Positions 53,062 through 61,399 of a stretch of DNA of 64,000 nucleotides are shown here, in pieces. Numbering within the stretch: position 1 is the first letter of the stretch; the number at the start of each line of letters is the position of its first letter. The translations under genes were made by a program, and so were the position numbers. The notes beneath the pieces are model-generated. The model had not been told where the DNA came from. It saw only the letters and a list, made by a program, of their open reading frames with translations, and searched no databases. The stretch is from positions 124,001 through 188,000 of the forward strand of contig NZ_JAJFNK010000001.1 in assembly GCF_021739485.1 (NCBI RefSeq), written 5' to 3'. The stretch is from Alicyclobacillus tolerans. Lineage in GTDB: Bacteria; Bacillota; Bacilli; Alicyclobacillales; Alicyclobacillaceae.

Positions 53062-54360
53062 TTACAGCGCGGCGACCTCTTGAAACGACTCACGCGCTGC
53101 CGCCAAGGTTTCTTCGATATCGCGGTCTGTGTGCACAGCGGACACGAACCAAGCTTCGTATTTGGACGGTGCAAGAAACACGCCGCGGCGCAGCATGGCA
53201 TGGAAAAACTGACCAAACCGCGGTGAACTGGTGCGGGTGGCCTCCTCGTAGTTCGTGACGCGGTGCGCGCCAAAATACAACGTGAGCGCCCCTTTGATGC
53301 GGTTTACAGTGACAGGCTCTTGCACCTGATTTGCCGCCTCGAGCAAACCAGCCTCCAGTCTCGCGCCCAACCGGTCCATTTCCTCGTAGAGGCGGGGGTT
53401 TTGCAGAACCTTCAGGCAAGCTATGCCCGTGCGCATCGAAGCTGGATTGCCAGCCATGGTACCCGCTTGGTAAACGGGTCCTAAAGGCGCGACTTGCTCC
53501 ATAATGCTTTGTTTCCCGCCGTAGGCCCCAATGGGCAAACCGCCGCCAATCACTTTGCCTAAAGCAAACAAGTCGGGATGGACGCCATACAGTTGGGATG
53601 CCGTCCCGTAGTGGAAGCGAAAGGCCGTAATCACTTCGTCAAAAATGACGAGAGAGCCGTGCTGATGAGCCAAATCAATGACCGATTGCAAATACCCCGG
53701 GTCGTTGGGGGCAACCATGCCAAAGTTGCCCACAATGGGTTCGACTAACACCGCCGCCACATCGTCGCCGTGAGTGTTCAGGGCCTCTTGGAGACTGTCG
53801 AGGTCGTTGAACGGCACCGTGATCACTTCGCGCGCCGTGGACTGGGTGACGCCGGCGCTGTCCGGAATGCCAATGGAAGACGGACCGGACCCCGCTGCGA
53901 CCAACATGGGGTCTGAATGCCCATGGTAGCAGCCTGCAAACTTGATGAGCTTGTTGCGTCCCGTGACGCCCCTGGCAACGCGAATCGTGGTCATGACGGC
54001 TTCCGTACCAGAGTTGACAAACCGGATGCGTTCCAAATCGGGAACCGCGGCTCGCAGCATTTCGGCAAACTCGGTTTCCCAGGGGGTGGGTGTCCCGTAC
54101 AAGATGCCGTCCTCCGTGGCAGTCCGCAAAGCCGACATGACCTCTGGATGTGCGTGTCCGAGTACCAACGGACCGTAAGCGGCAAGGTAGTCGATGTATT
54201 CGTTTCCGTCCACGTCAAAAAAACGCGATCCGGCCGCTTTGGACATGACGACCGGGATGCCGCCTCCAACTGACTTAAAAGACCTAGAGGGGCTGTTCAC
54301 TCCTCCGAGCAATACGGATTGGGCGCGAGCTGTCCATAGCTTTGATTGCGTAATATCCAT
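53062..54360 (-). CDS. hemL: glutamate-1-semialdehyde 2,1-aminomutase
   Basis: A 432-residue PLP enzyme that moves the amino group of glutamate-1-semialdehyde to give 5-aminolevulinate for haem synthesis. Marks are [41 protein letters not shown] and the PLP-lysine segment [17 protein letters not shown]. Length is normal. GGGGAGAAAA precedes the ATG at 54360. It stands alone on the minus strand, away from other hem genes, and may be one of two copies, as is common in Bacilli (hemL and gsaB). Confidence 0.95.
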   Translation of the reverse strand: MDITQSKLWTARAQSVLLGGVNSPSRSFKSVGGGIPVVMSKAAGSRFFDVDGNEYIDYLAAYGPLVLGHAHPEVMSALRTATEDGILYGTPTPWETEFAEMLRAAVPDLERIRFVNSGTEAVMTTIRVARGVTGRNKLIKFAGCYHGHSDPMLVAAGSGPSSIGIPDSAGVTQSTAREVITVPFNDLDSLQEALNTHGDDVAAVLVEPIVGNFGMVAPNDPGYLQSVIDLAHQHGSLVIFDEVITAFRFHYGTASQLYGVHPDLFALGKVIGGGLPIGAYGGKQSIMEQVAPLGPVYQAGTMAGNPASMRTGIACLKVLQNPRLYEEMDRLGARLEAGLLEAANQVQEPVTVNRIKGALTLYFGAHRVTNYEEATRTSSPRFGQFFHAMLRRGVFLAPSKYEAWFVSAVHTDRDIEETLAAARESFQEVAAL

Positions 54361-54617
54361 ACTTTTTTCTCCCCGCTTTCGATTTCATTCCCATGTTAGC
54401 ACAAGTTGAAAGGGACAAGGCACGCCGCACCCCGAAGATAGGCGGACACAAACTAGAGGCCGCTTTCGAACTCTATGTCGACGAACGCCTGATAAAAAAT
54501 CGATGCAGGAACATCGGATTAGGAAACGTCTACGGGAATGTCGATGTTCAAACGCCGAGGATGAACGCCCGTAACGCACGTGTGGCATGGGGGCCACTTA
54601 AAAAGGAGTGATACACC

Positions 54618-55148
54618 GTGAACATCAACAAGCAAAAACTATTCCTTTTTGTACCGGCCATCGCTGTTGTAGCGTTTGCAAGCTATGAAATGGGGGCACT
54701 TCGTCATCCTGCCGGCGCGCACGCGTTGGCTGCGACAACCGCCGGGACTGCAAATGCGAAAGCTGCCGGGTCTGCCGATACCGCTGGAGCGTCGGGTAAT
54801 GTGCAGATTCAAGTTGGACAATCGGAAAGCATCCAGCAATGGCAAGGGACCAGTGCGCCTGCAAATACTGCACCGACCACTTCTGCTCCTTCCAGAGGCA
54901 GTTCCAGCCCGCCGACTGGGCCGTCTACGCCAGCGCAACCTGCGCCGTCGACAGGTGGTCTTCCTCCAAACGTCGCCAGCCTGCTCAAATCGCTCGGGAT
55001 ACAACTGAACTTTGCCCAAGGAGGCAAAGTGGATGTGCAGCACGTACCGCCCGGGTTCATCATAGGGAAAGGCAAAGGGCATGGAGAGCACGGCCGCGGC
55101 AAGGGGGATATGGGCTTTGTTTTTCAACAAGACGGAGGTGACCACTAA
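54618..55148 (+). CDS. secreted or anchored low-complexity protein
   Basis: A 176-residue protein with an N-terminal hydrophobic segment (about 7-24, LFLFVPAIAVVAFASYEMG), then a long Ala/Ser/Thr/Pro linker, and a C-terminal piece (LPPNVASLLKSLGIQLNFA) followed by a Gly/His/Lys tail. It is probably exported and kept on or released from the membrane; the tail may bind metal or nucleic acid. No family is recognised. The GTG at 54618 follows AAAAGGAG. Confidence 0.6.
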   Translation: MNINKQKLFLFVPAIAVVAFASYEMGALRHPAGAHALAATTAGTANAKAAGSADTAGASGNVQIQVGQSESIQQWQGTSAPANTAPTTSAPSRGSSSPPTGPSTPAQPAPSTGGLPPNVASLLKSLGIQLNFAQGGKVDVQHVPPGFIIGKGKGHGEHGRGKGDMGFVFQQDGGDH

Positions 55149-55204
55149 GAGGACCGAGGAAACAACGGAGAAAAATCTCTCACTGGCCTTCTTGTGTTCC
55201 TCTT

Positions 55205-55233
55205 TTGAAATGCAATGCCTCGTGTCATAATAG
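55205..55233 (+). promoter_or_regulatory. possible selA promoter
   Basis: TTGAAA (55205-55210) and TAATAG (55228-55233) are 17 bases apart, 79 bases before selA. Confidence 0.35.
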
Positions 55234-55271
55234 AATCAGCGGCCGACAAGCCGTATTGACTAAGTTTGCCA

Positions 55272-55289
55272 AGCGCCCGTCAGGGCGCT
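55272..55289 (+). other. hairpin in the selA leader
   Basis: AGCGCCC-GTCA-GGGCGCT is a perfect 7-bp stem with a four-base loop, followed by TTTATC, 22 bases before the selA ATG. It could be a weak terminator of the upstream unit or a translation-control structure. Confidence 0.45.
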
Positions 55290-55311
55290 TTATCGTTGGA
55301 GGGACGTCCTC

Positions 55312-56745
55312 ATGTGGGACAAGCAAGCTGCATTTCGAAGGCTGCCAGCAGTACACCGCCTTCTTAGTTTGGACTTGGCGAGCGAACGCCTGGGCGAGTA
55401 TCCGCTGTCCAGAATTTCAGATGCCTTTGCCGCGGTTCTTGCGGACTTAAGGCAGTGGTTTGAAGAAACTACTCCAGATGAGAGCGCGTGGGATCAAGCC
55501 ATAGCGGTCCAAAACATTGTGGAGCGGGCTCGCGCGGTTTTGGAGCGCCAGTTCTTGCCGCGTTTGCGCCCTGTGCTGAATTTGACAGGAGTCGTCATCC
55601 ACACCAACCTGGGACGTGCTCCGCTGTCGCAACGGGCCCTCGAGCAAGTCGCCGCCGTGGCGGCTGGCTACAGCAACTTGGAGTACGATTTGGAGCTTGG
55701 TGAACGCGGCTCCCGTCACAGTCACATCGAACAACGCATTTGCGATTTGACGGGGGCGCAGTCTGCTGTCGTCGTGAACAACAACGCCGCCGCGGTGTTT
55801 CTCGTTTTGCAGGAGTTGGCCCACGGGTCGGAGGCCGTGGTCTCGCGCGGACAACTCGTGGAAATCGGAGGGTCGTTTCGCATCCCGGACATCATGAAAC
55901 TCAGCGGAGTCGAACTGGTGGAAGTCGGCACGACCAACAAGACGAAACTCCGGGATTATGAAGCGGCCGTGACGGAACGAACGAAACTCATTCTGCGCGT
56001 CCATACCAGCAACTTCCGGATTGTCGGGTTTACGGAGCAGCCGGCTCTTGCAGACTTGGTCGAACTCGCCCACAGCCACGACTTGCCAGTGTTTGAGGAC
56101 CTTGGAAGCGGAGCTTTATACGATTACGCCCATGCTGGCATCGGCGACGAAAAGACGATTCAAGAGAGCGTCCGGGCCAGCGTCGACGTCGTTTCTTTCA
56201 GCGGAGACAAGTTGCTGGGAGGGGGGCAGGCAGGGATTATCGTGGGCAAAAAGCGCTATATCGACCGGTTGAAGAAAAACCCTTTGATGCGCGCTTTGCG
56301 TCCCGACAAGATGACACTGGCGGCTTTGGAAGCCACCCTGATTGCTCACTTGGACGGCGAATTGGCCAAAGAAGTTCCCGTCGTACGCATGCTGACAGAA
56401 CCGCAGGACAGTTTGGCGGCGCGCTGCGAACAGCTTTTTGCGCGCGTGAAGGAAACCGGTCTGTTGGAATTTCTCGATGTTGCCGTCGACAACAGGGAAG
56501 AATCTCAAGTAGGCGGTGGTGCACTGCCGTTGGAACTGCTGCCGACGACTGTTTTGCGCTTGACTCCCAAAGCCCACTCTGCGCAGCACCTGTTTGACCA
56601 ATTGCGGCGGGTGCCGGCTGTCCCGGTGATCGGGCGGATCGTCGACAACACCGTGATCCTGGATGTCCGAACCCTGCTCCCAGGTCAAGAAGAGGACTTG
56701 GTGAACTCTCTTCGAGAACTGCGCGACGTCTATGCAAGGCCGTAG
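55312..56745 (+). CDS. selA: L-seryl-tRNA(Sec) selenium transferase
   Basis: A 477-residue PLP enzyme that converts serine on tRNA(Sec) to selenocysteine using selenophosphate. Marks are the N-terminal VLNLTGVVIHTNLGRAPLS region, NNNAAAVFLVL, VEVGTTNKTKLRDYE and the PLP-lysine segment FSGDKLLGGGQAGIIVG. Length is usual. The ATG is preceded by GGAGGG. It needs SelB, SelD and tRNA(Sec); none is visible within this window. Whether selenoproteins are made must be checked elsewhere. Confidence 0.93.
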   Translation: MWDKQAAFRRLPAVHRLLSLDLASERLGEYPLSRISDAFAAVLADLRQWFEETTPDESAWDQAIAVQNIVERARAVLERQFLPRLRPVLNLTGVVIHTNLGRAPLSQRALEQVAAVAAGYSNLEYDLELGERGSRHSHIEQRICDLTGAQSAVVVNNNAAAVFLVLQELAHGSEAVVSRGQLVEIGGSFRIPDIMKLSGVELVEVGTTNKTKLRDYEAAVTERTKLILRVHTSNFRIVGFTEQPALADLVELAHSHDLPVFEDLGSGALYDYAHAGIGDEKTIQESVRASVDVVSFSGDKLLGGGQAGIIVGKKRYIDRLKKNPLMRALRPDKMTLAALEATLIAHLDGELAKEVPVVRMLTEPQDSLAARCEQLFARVKETGLLEFLDVAVDNREESQVGGGALPLELLPTTVLRLTPKAHSAQHLFDQLRRVPAVPVIGRIVDNTVILDVRTLLPGQEEDLVNSLRELRDVYARP

Positions 56746-56770
56746 TCCGATTGCATCAATCAGGAAAGCC

Positions 56771-56865
56771 GTTTCACCGATGGGGAATTCTGGTTTCACC
56801 CCGGATGGTATGGACTTTCAGCTTGCGTAGCACACTATGGGTAAATAGCGACCGTTGCTTACCCA
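56771..56865 (+). other. selA downstream space: duplicated word and hairpin
   Basis: GTTTCACC recurs at 56771 and 56793. TGGGTAA (56838-56844) pairs with TTACCCA (56859-56865), with extra pairing inside the loop. There is no T-tract. Its role is unknown; it could help to end selA transcription. Confidence 0.35.
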
Positions 56866-56894
56866 CTGGGGTGGCGGGGCAAGGAGGATCTACT

Positions 56895-57071
56895 TTGCGC
56901 AGGCGCGAGACCGACATCGCCCGGGGACAGGCTTCTTGTGATGCGACTGCTCAAGATTACGCCGAGTATCGCAATCCGGCTGTGTGGATGGACCGAATGC
57001 AGTCCATTTCAACCTTCAGTGCCGTTGGACGAAAGGAACAGAGTGGTCCCAGCACGTATTTCAAGCGTTGA
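56895..57071 (+). CDS. possible 58-residue protein with a TTG start
   Basis: A short frame from a TTG at 56895, 7 bases after a perfect AAGGAGG (56881-56887). The product begins MRRRETDIARGQASCD and contains DYAEYRNPAVWMDRMQ; it has charged and aromatic residues and no membrane segment. It is not recognised. The ribosome site argues for translation, but the frame lies between selA and the hisS T-box where no gene is expected, and conservation is untested. Confidence 0.3.
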   Translation: MRRRETDIARGQASCDATAQDYAEYRNPAVWMDRMQSISTFSAVGRKEQSGPSTYFKR

Positions 57072-57112
57072 ACGTTCAAGACCATTTCGGGATGTTGGAA
57101 TTCAACAAGACG

Positions 57113-57141
57113 TTGACAATTCAATCATTGGAAAGTATGAT
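57113..57141 (+). promoter_or_regulatory. sigma-A promoter of the hisS-aspS T-box leader
   Basis: A perfect -35 TTGACA at 57113-57118 and TATGAT at 57136-57141, with a 17-base spacer. Transcription should start near 57148, at the 5' end of the T-box leader. Confidence 0.75.
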
Positions 57142-57147
57142 ACTTTC

Positions 57148-57456
57148 GAAAAACATAGCGATTCGATGACAAGGAAGAGTACCGCCTTGAACGCGCCCAG
57201 AGAGACCTGCCGCGGCTGGAAGCAGGTTCGTTGCAGAGGACGGGAAAGACACCTTGTAGAACCTGCGCAAACGACTGACGCGACGGCGTCCTTTCCAGTC
57301 TAAAGCGCACGGCGCTGGCGTGCGTTACGCGCAGTAAAGTGGAACATGTCACGGGAATGTTGAGGTCCCGTGGTTGTTCAAGCAGGGTGGCACCGCGAAG
57401 CTAAGCCTTTCGTCCCTGCCGGTTGGCCGGCAGTTTGACAGAAGGCTTTTTGTGTT
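57148..57456 (+). ncRNA. T-box riboswitch leader of hisS-aspS
   Basis: A tRNA-sensing leader. The T-box sequence AGGGTGGCACCGCG is at 57384-57397; the Stem I AGAGAGACCTGC and GCTGGAAGCAGG segments lie near 57200-57230. The antiterminator competes with a terminator stem (AAGCC at 57403 pairing with GGCTT at 57444) that ends in a T-run at 57447-57451. Uncharged tRNA would allow read-through into hisS. A likely specifier region holds GACAC (57248-57252), which contains both an Asp (GAC) and a His (CAC) codon. Confidence 0.88.
57403..57456 (+). terminator. T-box terminator
   Basis: The stem includes CCTGCCGG pairing with CCGGCAG and an outer AAGCC/GGCTT helix, followed by TTTTTG. Confidence 0.8.
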
Positions 57457-57583
57457 TTCTGGCTTGCATTTGTGATGCTGTATTGAGAACGGTTTTGGTC
57501 CACAGCGTCTGGGGCGACAACGGCTCAGTGCGCTGCACAGCGGTTGAGATTGTCGTAGTTTGATTGTCGTAGGAGGAAAGACC

Positions 57584-58861
57584 ATGCTAACGCAACGTCC
57601 GAGGGGCACGTTCGACATTTTGCCGGAGGAAGTGCGCAAGTGGCAGCGCCTGGAACAAGCCACGCGGTTGGCGTTTCATCACTACCACTACCAGGAGGTT
57701 CGCACTCCGGTTTTTGAACACACCGAATTGTTTTCCAGGGGTGTCGGGGACACCACCGACATCGTCGAGAAAGAGATGTACACATTTGTCGATCGCGGCG
57801 ACCGCAGTTTGACACTGCGCCCCGAAGGCACGGCCGGGGTGGTCCGAGCGTACGTGGAGAACAAGCTTTACGGCGCCGGTGGACTGTCCAAGCTGTATTA
57901 CATGGGTCCCATGTTCCGCTATGAAAAACCGCAAAAGGGCCGCAACCGTCAGTTTCATCAGTACGGCTGCGAGGCTCTGGGAGCCGAGGGGCCGGAAATT
58001 GACGCCGAGGTCATCTCGTTGAACTTGGACATTTTGCGGCAATTTGGCGTGGAACGTGCAAAGGTGGAGCTCAACAGCGTAGGCTGCCCGGTCTGCCGTC
58101 CGCGTCACAAGGAGCTCATGTTAGAAAAGCTCATGCCGCACCGCGATCAATTGTGCACGGATTGTCAGAAGCGCCTCGAGAAAAACCCACTCCGGATTTT
58201 TGATTGCAAGAACGAGCAGTGCCACGCAGTACTTCAAGAGTCAGGCGCTCCCACGATTCTGCAGGCGCTGTGCGACGATTGCAAAACGCATTTTGACGGG
58301 GTCCAATCCTACTTGGATCAAATGGACGTGCCCTACGTCATCAACGAATTTTTGGTCCGGGGTCTGGACTATTACACGAGAACGGCTTGGGAAGTCACCG
58401 TAGAAGGCGTGGGTACGGTAGCCGGCGGCGGCCGTTACAACGGCTTAGTCGAGCAAATCGGCGGGCCGGTCACTCCAGGAATCGGCTTTGCAGGCAGCTA
58501 CGAACGCGCCTTGGTGGCCCTGGAACAGCAAGGATTTCAGGGAGACGCTCCCGACGCTTTAGACGTGTTTGTTGCCGTAGCGGATAAAACGGCGCAACCG
58601 GCTGCAATGGCATTGCTGTACGCGCTGCGTTCGGCGGGACTCACAGCCGATCGGGATTACCAGGGCCGCAGCCTCAAGTCCCAGTTCAAGACAGCAGACA
58701 GAGAAGCGGCCAAGTTCGTCGCCGTGCTTGGCGACGCAGAGGTTCAAAACAAGACTGCCACCTTAAAGCAGCTGGCCACTGGAGAACAACAAGAGGTGCC
58801 GTTCGAACAGGTGGTTGACTTTATCCGAAAAAATCTTTCAAAAGGCGGTTTGGCACAATGA
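57584..58861 (+). CDS. hisS: histidyl-tRNA synthetase
   Basis: A 425-residue class II synthetase. Marks are PRGTFDILPEE at the N-terminus, motif 2 YYMGPMFRYEKPQKGRNRQFHQ, the histidine-specific LVRGLDYYTRTAWE, AGGGRYNGL and the motif 3 region GIGFAGSYERAL. TAGGAGGAAA precedes the ATG at 57584. It is the first gene behind the T-box and its stop overlaps the aspS start (ATGA), so both synthetases are made together. Confidence 0.96.
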   Translation: MLTQRPRGTFDILPEEVRKWQRLEQATRLAFHHYHYQEVRTPVFEHTELFSRGVGDTTDIVEKEMYTFVDRGDRSLTLRPEGTAGVVRAYVENKLYGAGGLSKLYYMGPMFRYEKPQKGRNRQFHQYGCEALGAEGPEIDAEVISLNLDILRQFGVERAKVELNSVGCPVCRPRHKELMLEKLMPHRDQLCTDCQKRLEKNPLRIFDCKNEQCHAVLQESGAPTILQALCDDCKTHFDGVQSYLDQMDVPYVINEFLVRGLDYYTRTAWEVTVEGVGTVAGGGRYNGLVEQIGGPVTPGIGFAGSYERALVALEQQGFQGDAPDALDVFVAVADKTAQPAAMALLYALRSAGLTADRDYQGRSLKSQFKTADREAAKFVAVLGDAEVQNKTATLKQLATGEQQEVPFEQVVDFIRKNLSKGGLAQ

Positions 58862-60669
58862 CGAGTCAACAAGCAACTTTGTTTCGAACGCACTCGGCGC
58901 TTGAGACGGTGCACGTACAAGAAGGTACCCAGGTGGTGTTGTCCGGCTGGGTGCAGCGCCGCCGGGACCTGGGAAGCATTGTGTTCGTAGACTTGCGCGA
59001 TCGCAGCGGCATCATCCAGTTGGTGTTCGATACCTCAAAGGGGACGCCGGCGCAAGTGATGGAAGCAGCTGACCGGCTGCGCAACGAATTTGTGATCGCG
59101 GTGCAAGGCATCATCGTGAACCGGGACGAATCTGCCGTCAACCCGAAGATTGAAACCGGCAAGATCGAGATGACCGTGCATGCGCTTGAGATCCTCAACG
59201 AAGCCAAAAATCCGCCTTTTTACATCCAGGACGGGGTGGACGTGGACGAAACCGTGCGGCTGCGTTACCGCTACTTGGATTTGCGCCGTCCGGAGATGCA
59301 AAACATCCTAAGGCTGCGTCACCGCCTCATCAAGGAATTTCGCGCGTTCTTGGATGAAAACGCGTTTGTGGAAGTCGAAACGCCGATTCTCACCAAAAGC
59401 ACGCCGGAAGGCGCCCGCGACTACCTAGTACCCAGCCGCCTGCAATCGGGCGAGTTTTACGCTTTGCCGCAGTCTCCGCAGTTGTTTAAACAGCTGCTCA
59501 TGGTATCCGGCCTCGAGCGCTACTACCAGGTTGCCCGGTGTTTTCGCGACGAGGACCTGCGCGCCGACCGGCAGCCGGAATTCACCCAGTTGGACATTGA
59601 GCAGTCGTTTATTCCGCTGGACACCTTCCAAGCGATGATGGAGCGCATGATGCAAAGCGTATTCCACACCGTCCTTGGAGTCGAATTGACCGTTCCATTC
59701 CAACGGATCGCCTATCAGGAAGCCATGGAGAAATACGGGTCGGATAAGCCCGATCTTCGCTTTGGCATGGAGATTTCGGACATTGGAAATTTGGTTCAAG
59801 GCGTCGATTTCCGGGTGTTTCAGCAAGCTTTGGAGAGCGGAGGCGCCGTTAAGGCGATTGCTGCACCGGGATGCGCCGGGTATTCGCGCAAACAAGTGGA
59901 CGAACTCGTCAACTTTGTGGCCCAATACGGGCTGAAAGGGCTGGCTTCGATTTCGGTGCTCGAGGGCGGAGAGTTGAAGTCTTCCTTGAGCAAGTTCTTT
60001 ACCCCAGAACAGCTTCAAAGCATCGCAGCGGGAGTTGGCGCCAAAGCAGGAGACTTGATTTTGATTGCGGCGTCTTCCAGGCAGCAAGTGCTGCAATCCC
60101 TTGGGGCTTTGCGGTTAAAACTGGGGTATGAGTTGAACCTGGCGGATGAAAACGAGTTTAAGTTCGCATGGGTTACAGATTTCCCACTGCTCAGCTACGA
60201 CGAAGACGAGCAGCGCTTTGTGGCGGAGCACCACCCGTTTACGATGCCGAAGTGGGAAGACCTCGACATGCTTGAATCGAATCCGGGTGCTGTGCGGGCA
60301 CAGGCCTACGACATGGTGCTCAACGGCTACGAAATCGGGGGAGGCAGCATGCGCATTTACCGGCGCGACATCCAAGAGCGCATGTTCCGCACCCTTGGGT
60401 TTTCAGAGGAACAGGCCAATGAGCAGTTTGGTTTTCTGCTCCGCGCCTTTGAGTACGGTACACCGCCGCACGGAGGCATTGCCTTTGGAATTGACCGCCT
60501 CGTCATGATTATGGGTCGAGGCAAATCGCTGCGCGACTGCATCGCATTTCCGAAAACGTCCAGCGGCACCGACCTGATGATGGATGCTCCGTCGCCTGTC
60601 AGTGACAAACAACTGGATGTGTTAAACTTGGAAATTCGCCAGCGTCAACCAGTTCAACCAAGGGTCTAA
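58858..60669 (+). CDS. aspS: aspartyl-tRNA synthetase
   Basis: A 603-residue class II synthetase of the bacterial type, with an N-terminal anticodon-binding OB domain (VVLSGWVQRRRDLGSIVFVD), motif 1 around EVETPILTKSTPEGARDYLV, motif 2 CFRDEDLRADRQPEFTQLD, a GAD insertion domain in the middle and motif 3 GIAFGIDRLVMIM. The overlap with hisS implies coupled translation. In some lineages it is non-discriminating and also charges tRNA(Asn); this cannot be decided here. Confidence 0.96.
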   Translation: MTSQQATLFRTHSALETVHVQEGTQVVLSGWVQRRRDLGSIVFVDLRDRSGIIQLVFDTSKGTPAQVMEAADRLRNEFVIAVQGIIVNRDESAVNPKIETGKIEMTVHALEILNEAKNPPFYIQDGVDVDETVRLRYRYLDLRRPEMQNILRLRHRLIKEFRAFLDENAFVEVETPILTKSTPEGARDYLVPSRLQSGEFYALPQSPQLFKQLLMVSGLERYYQVARCFRDEDLRADRQPEFTQLDIEQSFIPLDTFQAMMERMMQSVFHTVLGVELTVPFQRIAYQEAMEKYGSDKPDLRFGMEISDIGNLVQGVDFRVFQQALESGGAVKAIAAPGCAGYSRKQVDELVNFVAQYGLKGLASISVLEGGELKSSLSKFFTPEQLQSIAAGVGAKAGDLILIAASSRQQVLQSLGALRLKLGYELNLADENEFKFAWVTDFPLLSYDEDEQRFVAEHHPFTMPKWEDLDMLESNPGAVRAQAYDMVLNGYEIGGGSMRIYRRDIQERMFRTLGFSEEQANEQFGFLLRAFEYGTPPHGGIAFGIDRLVMIMGRGKSLRDCIAFPKTSSGTDLMMDAPSPVSDKQLDVLNLEIRQRQPVQPRV

Positions 60670-60672
60670 CGG

Positions 60673-60701
60673 TTGAACTGTGCCGCGGATGGTGGTACCA
60701 T
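60673..60701 (+). promoter_or_regulatory. promoter of 6S RNA
   Basis: TTGAAC (60673-60678) and TACCAT (60696-60701) are 17 bases apart. The expected start is near 60708, at the 5' end of the 6S RNA. Confidence 0.6.
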
Positions 60702-60707
60702 AGTCTC

Positions 60708-60900
60708 ACAATCAATCAGGACCCTGCGTTGTTGGTGCGGCCTTAATGTTTTGAGCCAACACTGTAATACTCGGGAGCCTGTGTCTCTCCCCAGCGCAAA
60801 AGCCTCCGCGTTCGCGAGTGGACTTGCAACCTGGGATGAGCAGGGCACCCACCTGCGAGAGCAGGTTCAAAACGACGGGTTTCACGGCAGGGCGGGGCTC
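60708..60900 (+). ncRNA. ssrS: 6S RNA
   Basis: A roughly 190-base RNA that binds sigma-A RNA polymerase holoenzyme. The closing stem is CCCTGC (60722-60727) with GCAGGG (60887-60892). The family stretches CCTTAATGTTTTGAGCCAAC (about 60742-60761) and GGTTCAAAACGACGGGTTTC near the 3' end are as in Bacilli 6S RNA. Its position directly behind aspS is the same as for Bacillus 6S-1. Confidence 0.85.
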
Positions 60901-60926
60901 CTTACCTACATAACGTAATCACAACT

Positions 60927-60956
60927 GGGTACGTATCTAGAAGCCTATACGTACCC
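60927..60956. other. 10-bp perfect inverted repeat after 6S RNA
   Basis: GGGTACGTAT (60927-60936) and ATACGTACCC (60947-60956), loop of 10 bases. It could end the 6S transcript or bind a regulator. No T-run follows. Confidence 0.45.
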
Positions 60957-61010
60957 TTAACCATATGCGCATGTACAACCGTATACATATCCATAACCCA
61001 TATCCATTGC

Positions 61011-61225
61011 GGTGCGGGGCTGTCTCGAAAGTCTTGGAAGATGGACTGGAGGGACAGCCTATTTGGTGTTCTGTGACGAGGGTGTATGAACCTGTGACGC
61101 CTGCCGCGAACTCCTTGGCTGCTCCCTGGTCCTGATTTTGACGCGTATCGTGTTTGGCATCCGGGCGGACAACTGAAGCGGTGCATTTTCTCGAAACTGG
61201 ACGACTTTGTGACGTGCTCTATGCT
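61011..61225. other. intergenic space without recognised genes
   Basis: Between the inverted repeat and the 10-bp array. No open frame with a ribosome site and no strong structure is visible. Confidence 0.4.
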
Positions 61226-61325
61226 GCTGGGTCCTGCAGTGAGCCGCAGTGACCCGCAGCCTCCCGGTTTAACCCGCAGTGACCTGGTTTGACCTGCTGT
61301 GTCCCACGGCGTCCTGAGATGTCCA
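61226..61325 (+). repeat. ten degenerate copies of a 10-bp tandem repeat
   Basis: With a period of exactly 10 the bases read GCTGGGTCCT, GCAGTGAGCC, GCAGTGACCC, GCAGCCTCCC, GGTTTAACCC, GCAGTGACCT, GGTTTGACCT, GCTGTGTCCC and two weaker units. It ends just before the promoter of the threonine aldolase gene. Confidence 0.7.
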
Positions 61326-61332
61326 ACGGGTG

Positions 61333-61362
61333 TTGCGGGTGCGTTTCCGAACAAACTATAAT
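61333..61362 (+). promoter_or_regulatory. promoter of the threonine aldolase operon
   Basis: TTGCGG (61333-61338) and a perfect TATAAT (61357-61362) are 18 bases apart, 37 bases before the TTG start. Confidence 0.55.
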
Positions 61363-61399
61363 AAAGTTGAGTACCTTACTTGGAAATGAGGAGACACCG

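Noticed and set aside
54393..54611. 72-codon frame between hemL and the secreted protein gene
   Set aside because: No ribosome site and no protein-like pattern; it overlaps the expected hemL promoter region.
56746..57112. tRNA(Sec) gene next to selA
   Set aside because: No cloverleaf with a UCA anticodon and long acceptor/variable arms could be found.
56938..57303. 121-codon frame over the hisS promoter and T-box
   Set aside because: It runs through the sigma-A promoter and structured leader, and has no ribosome site.
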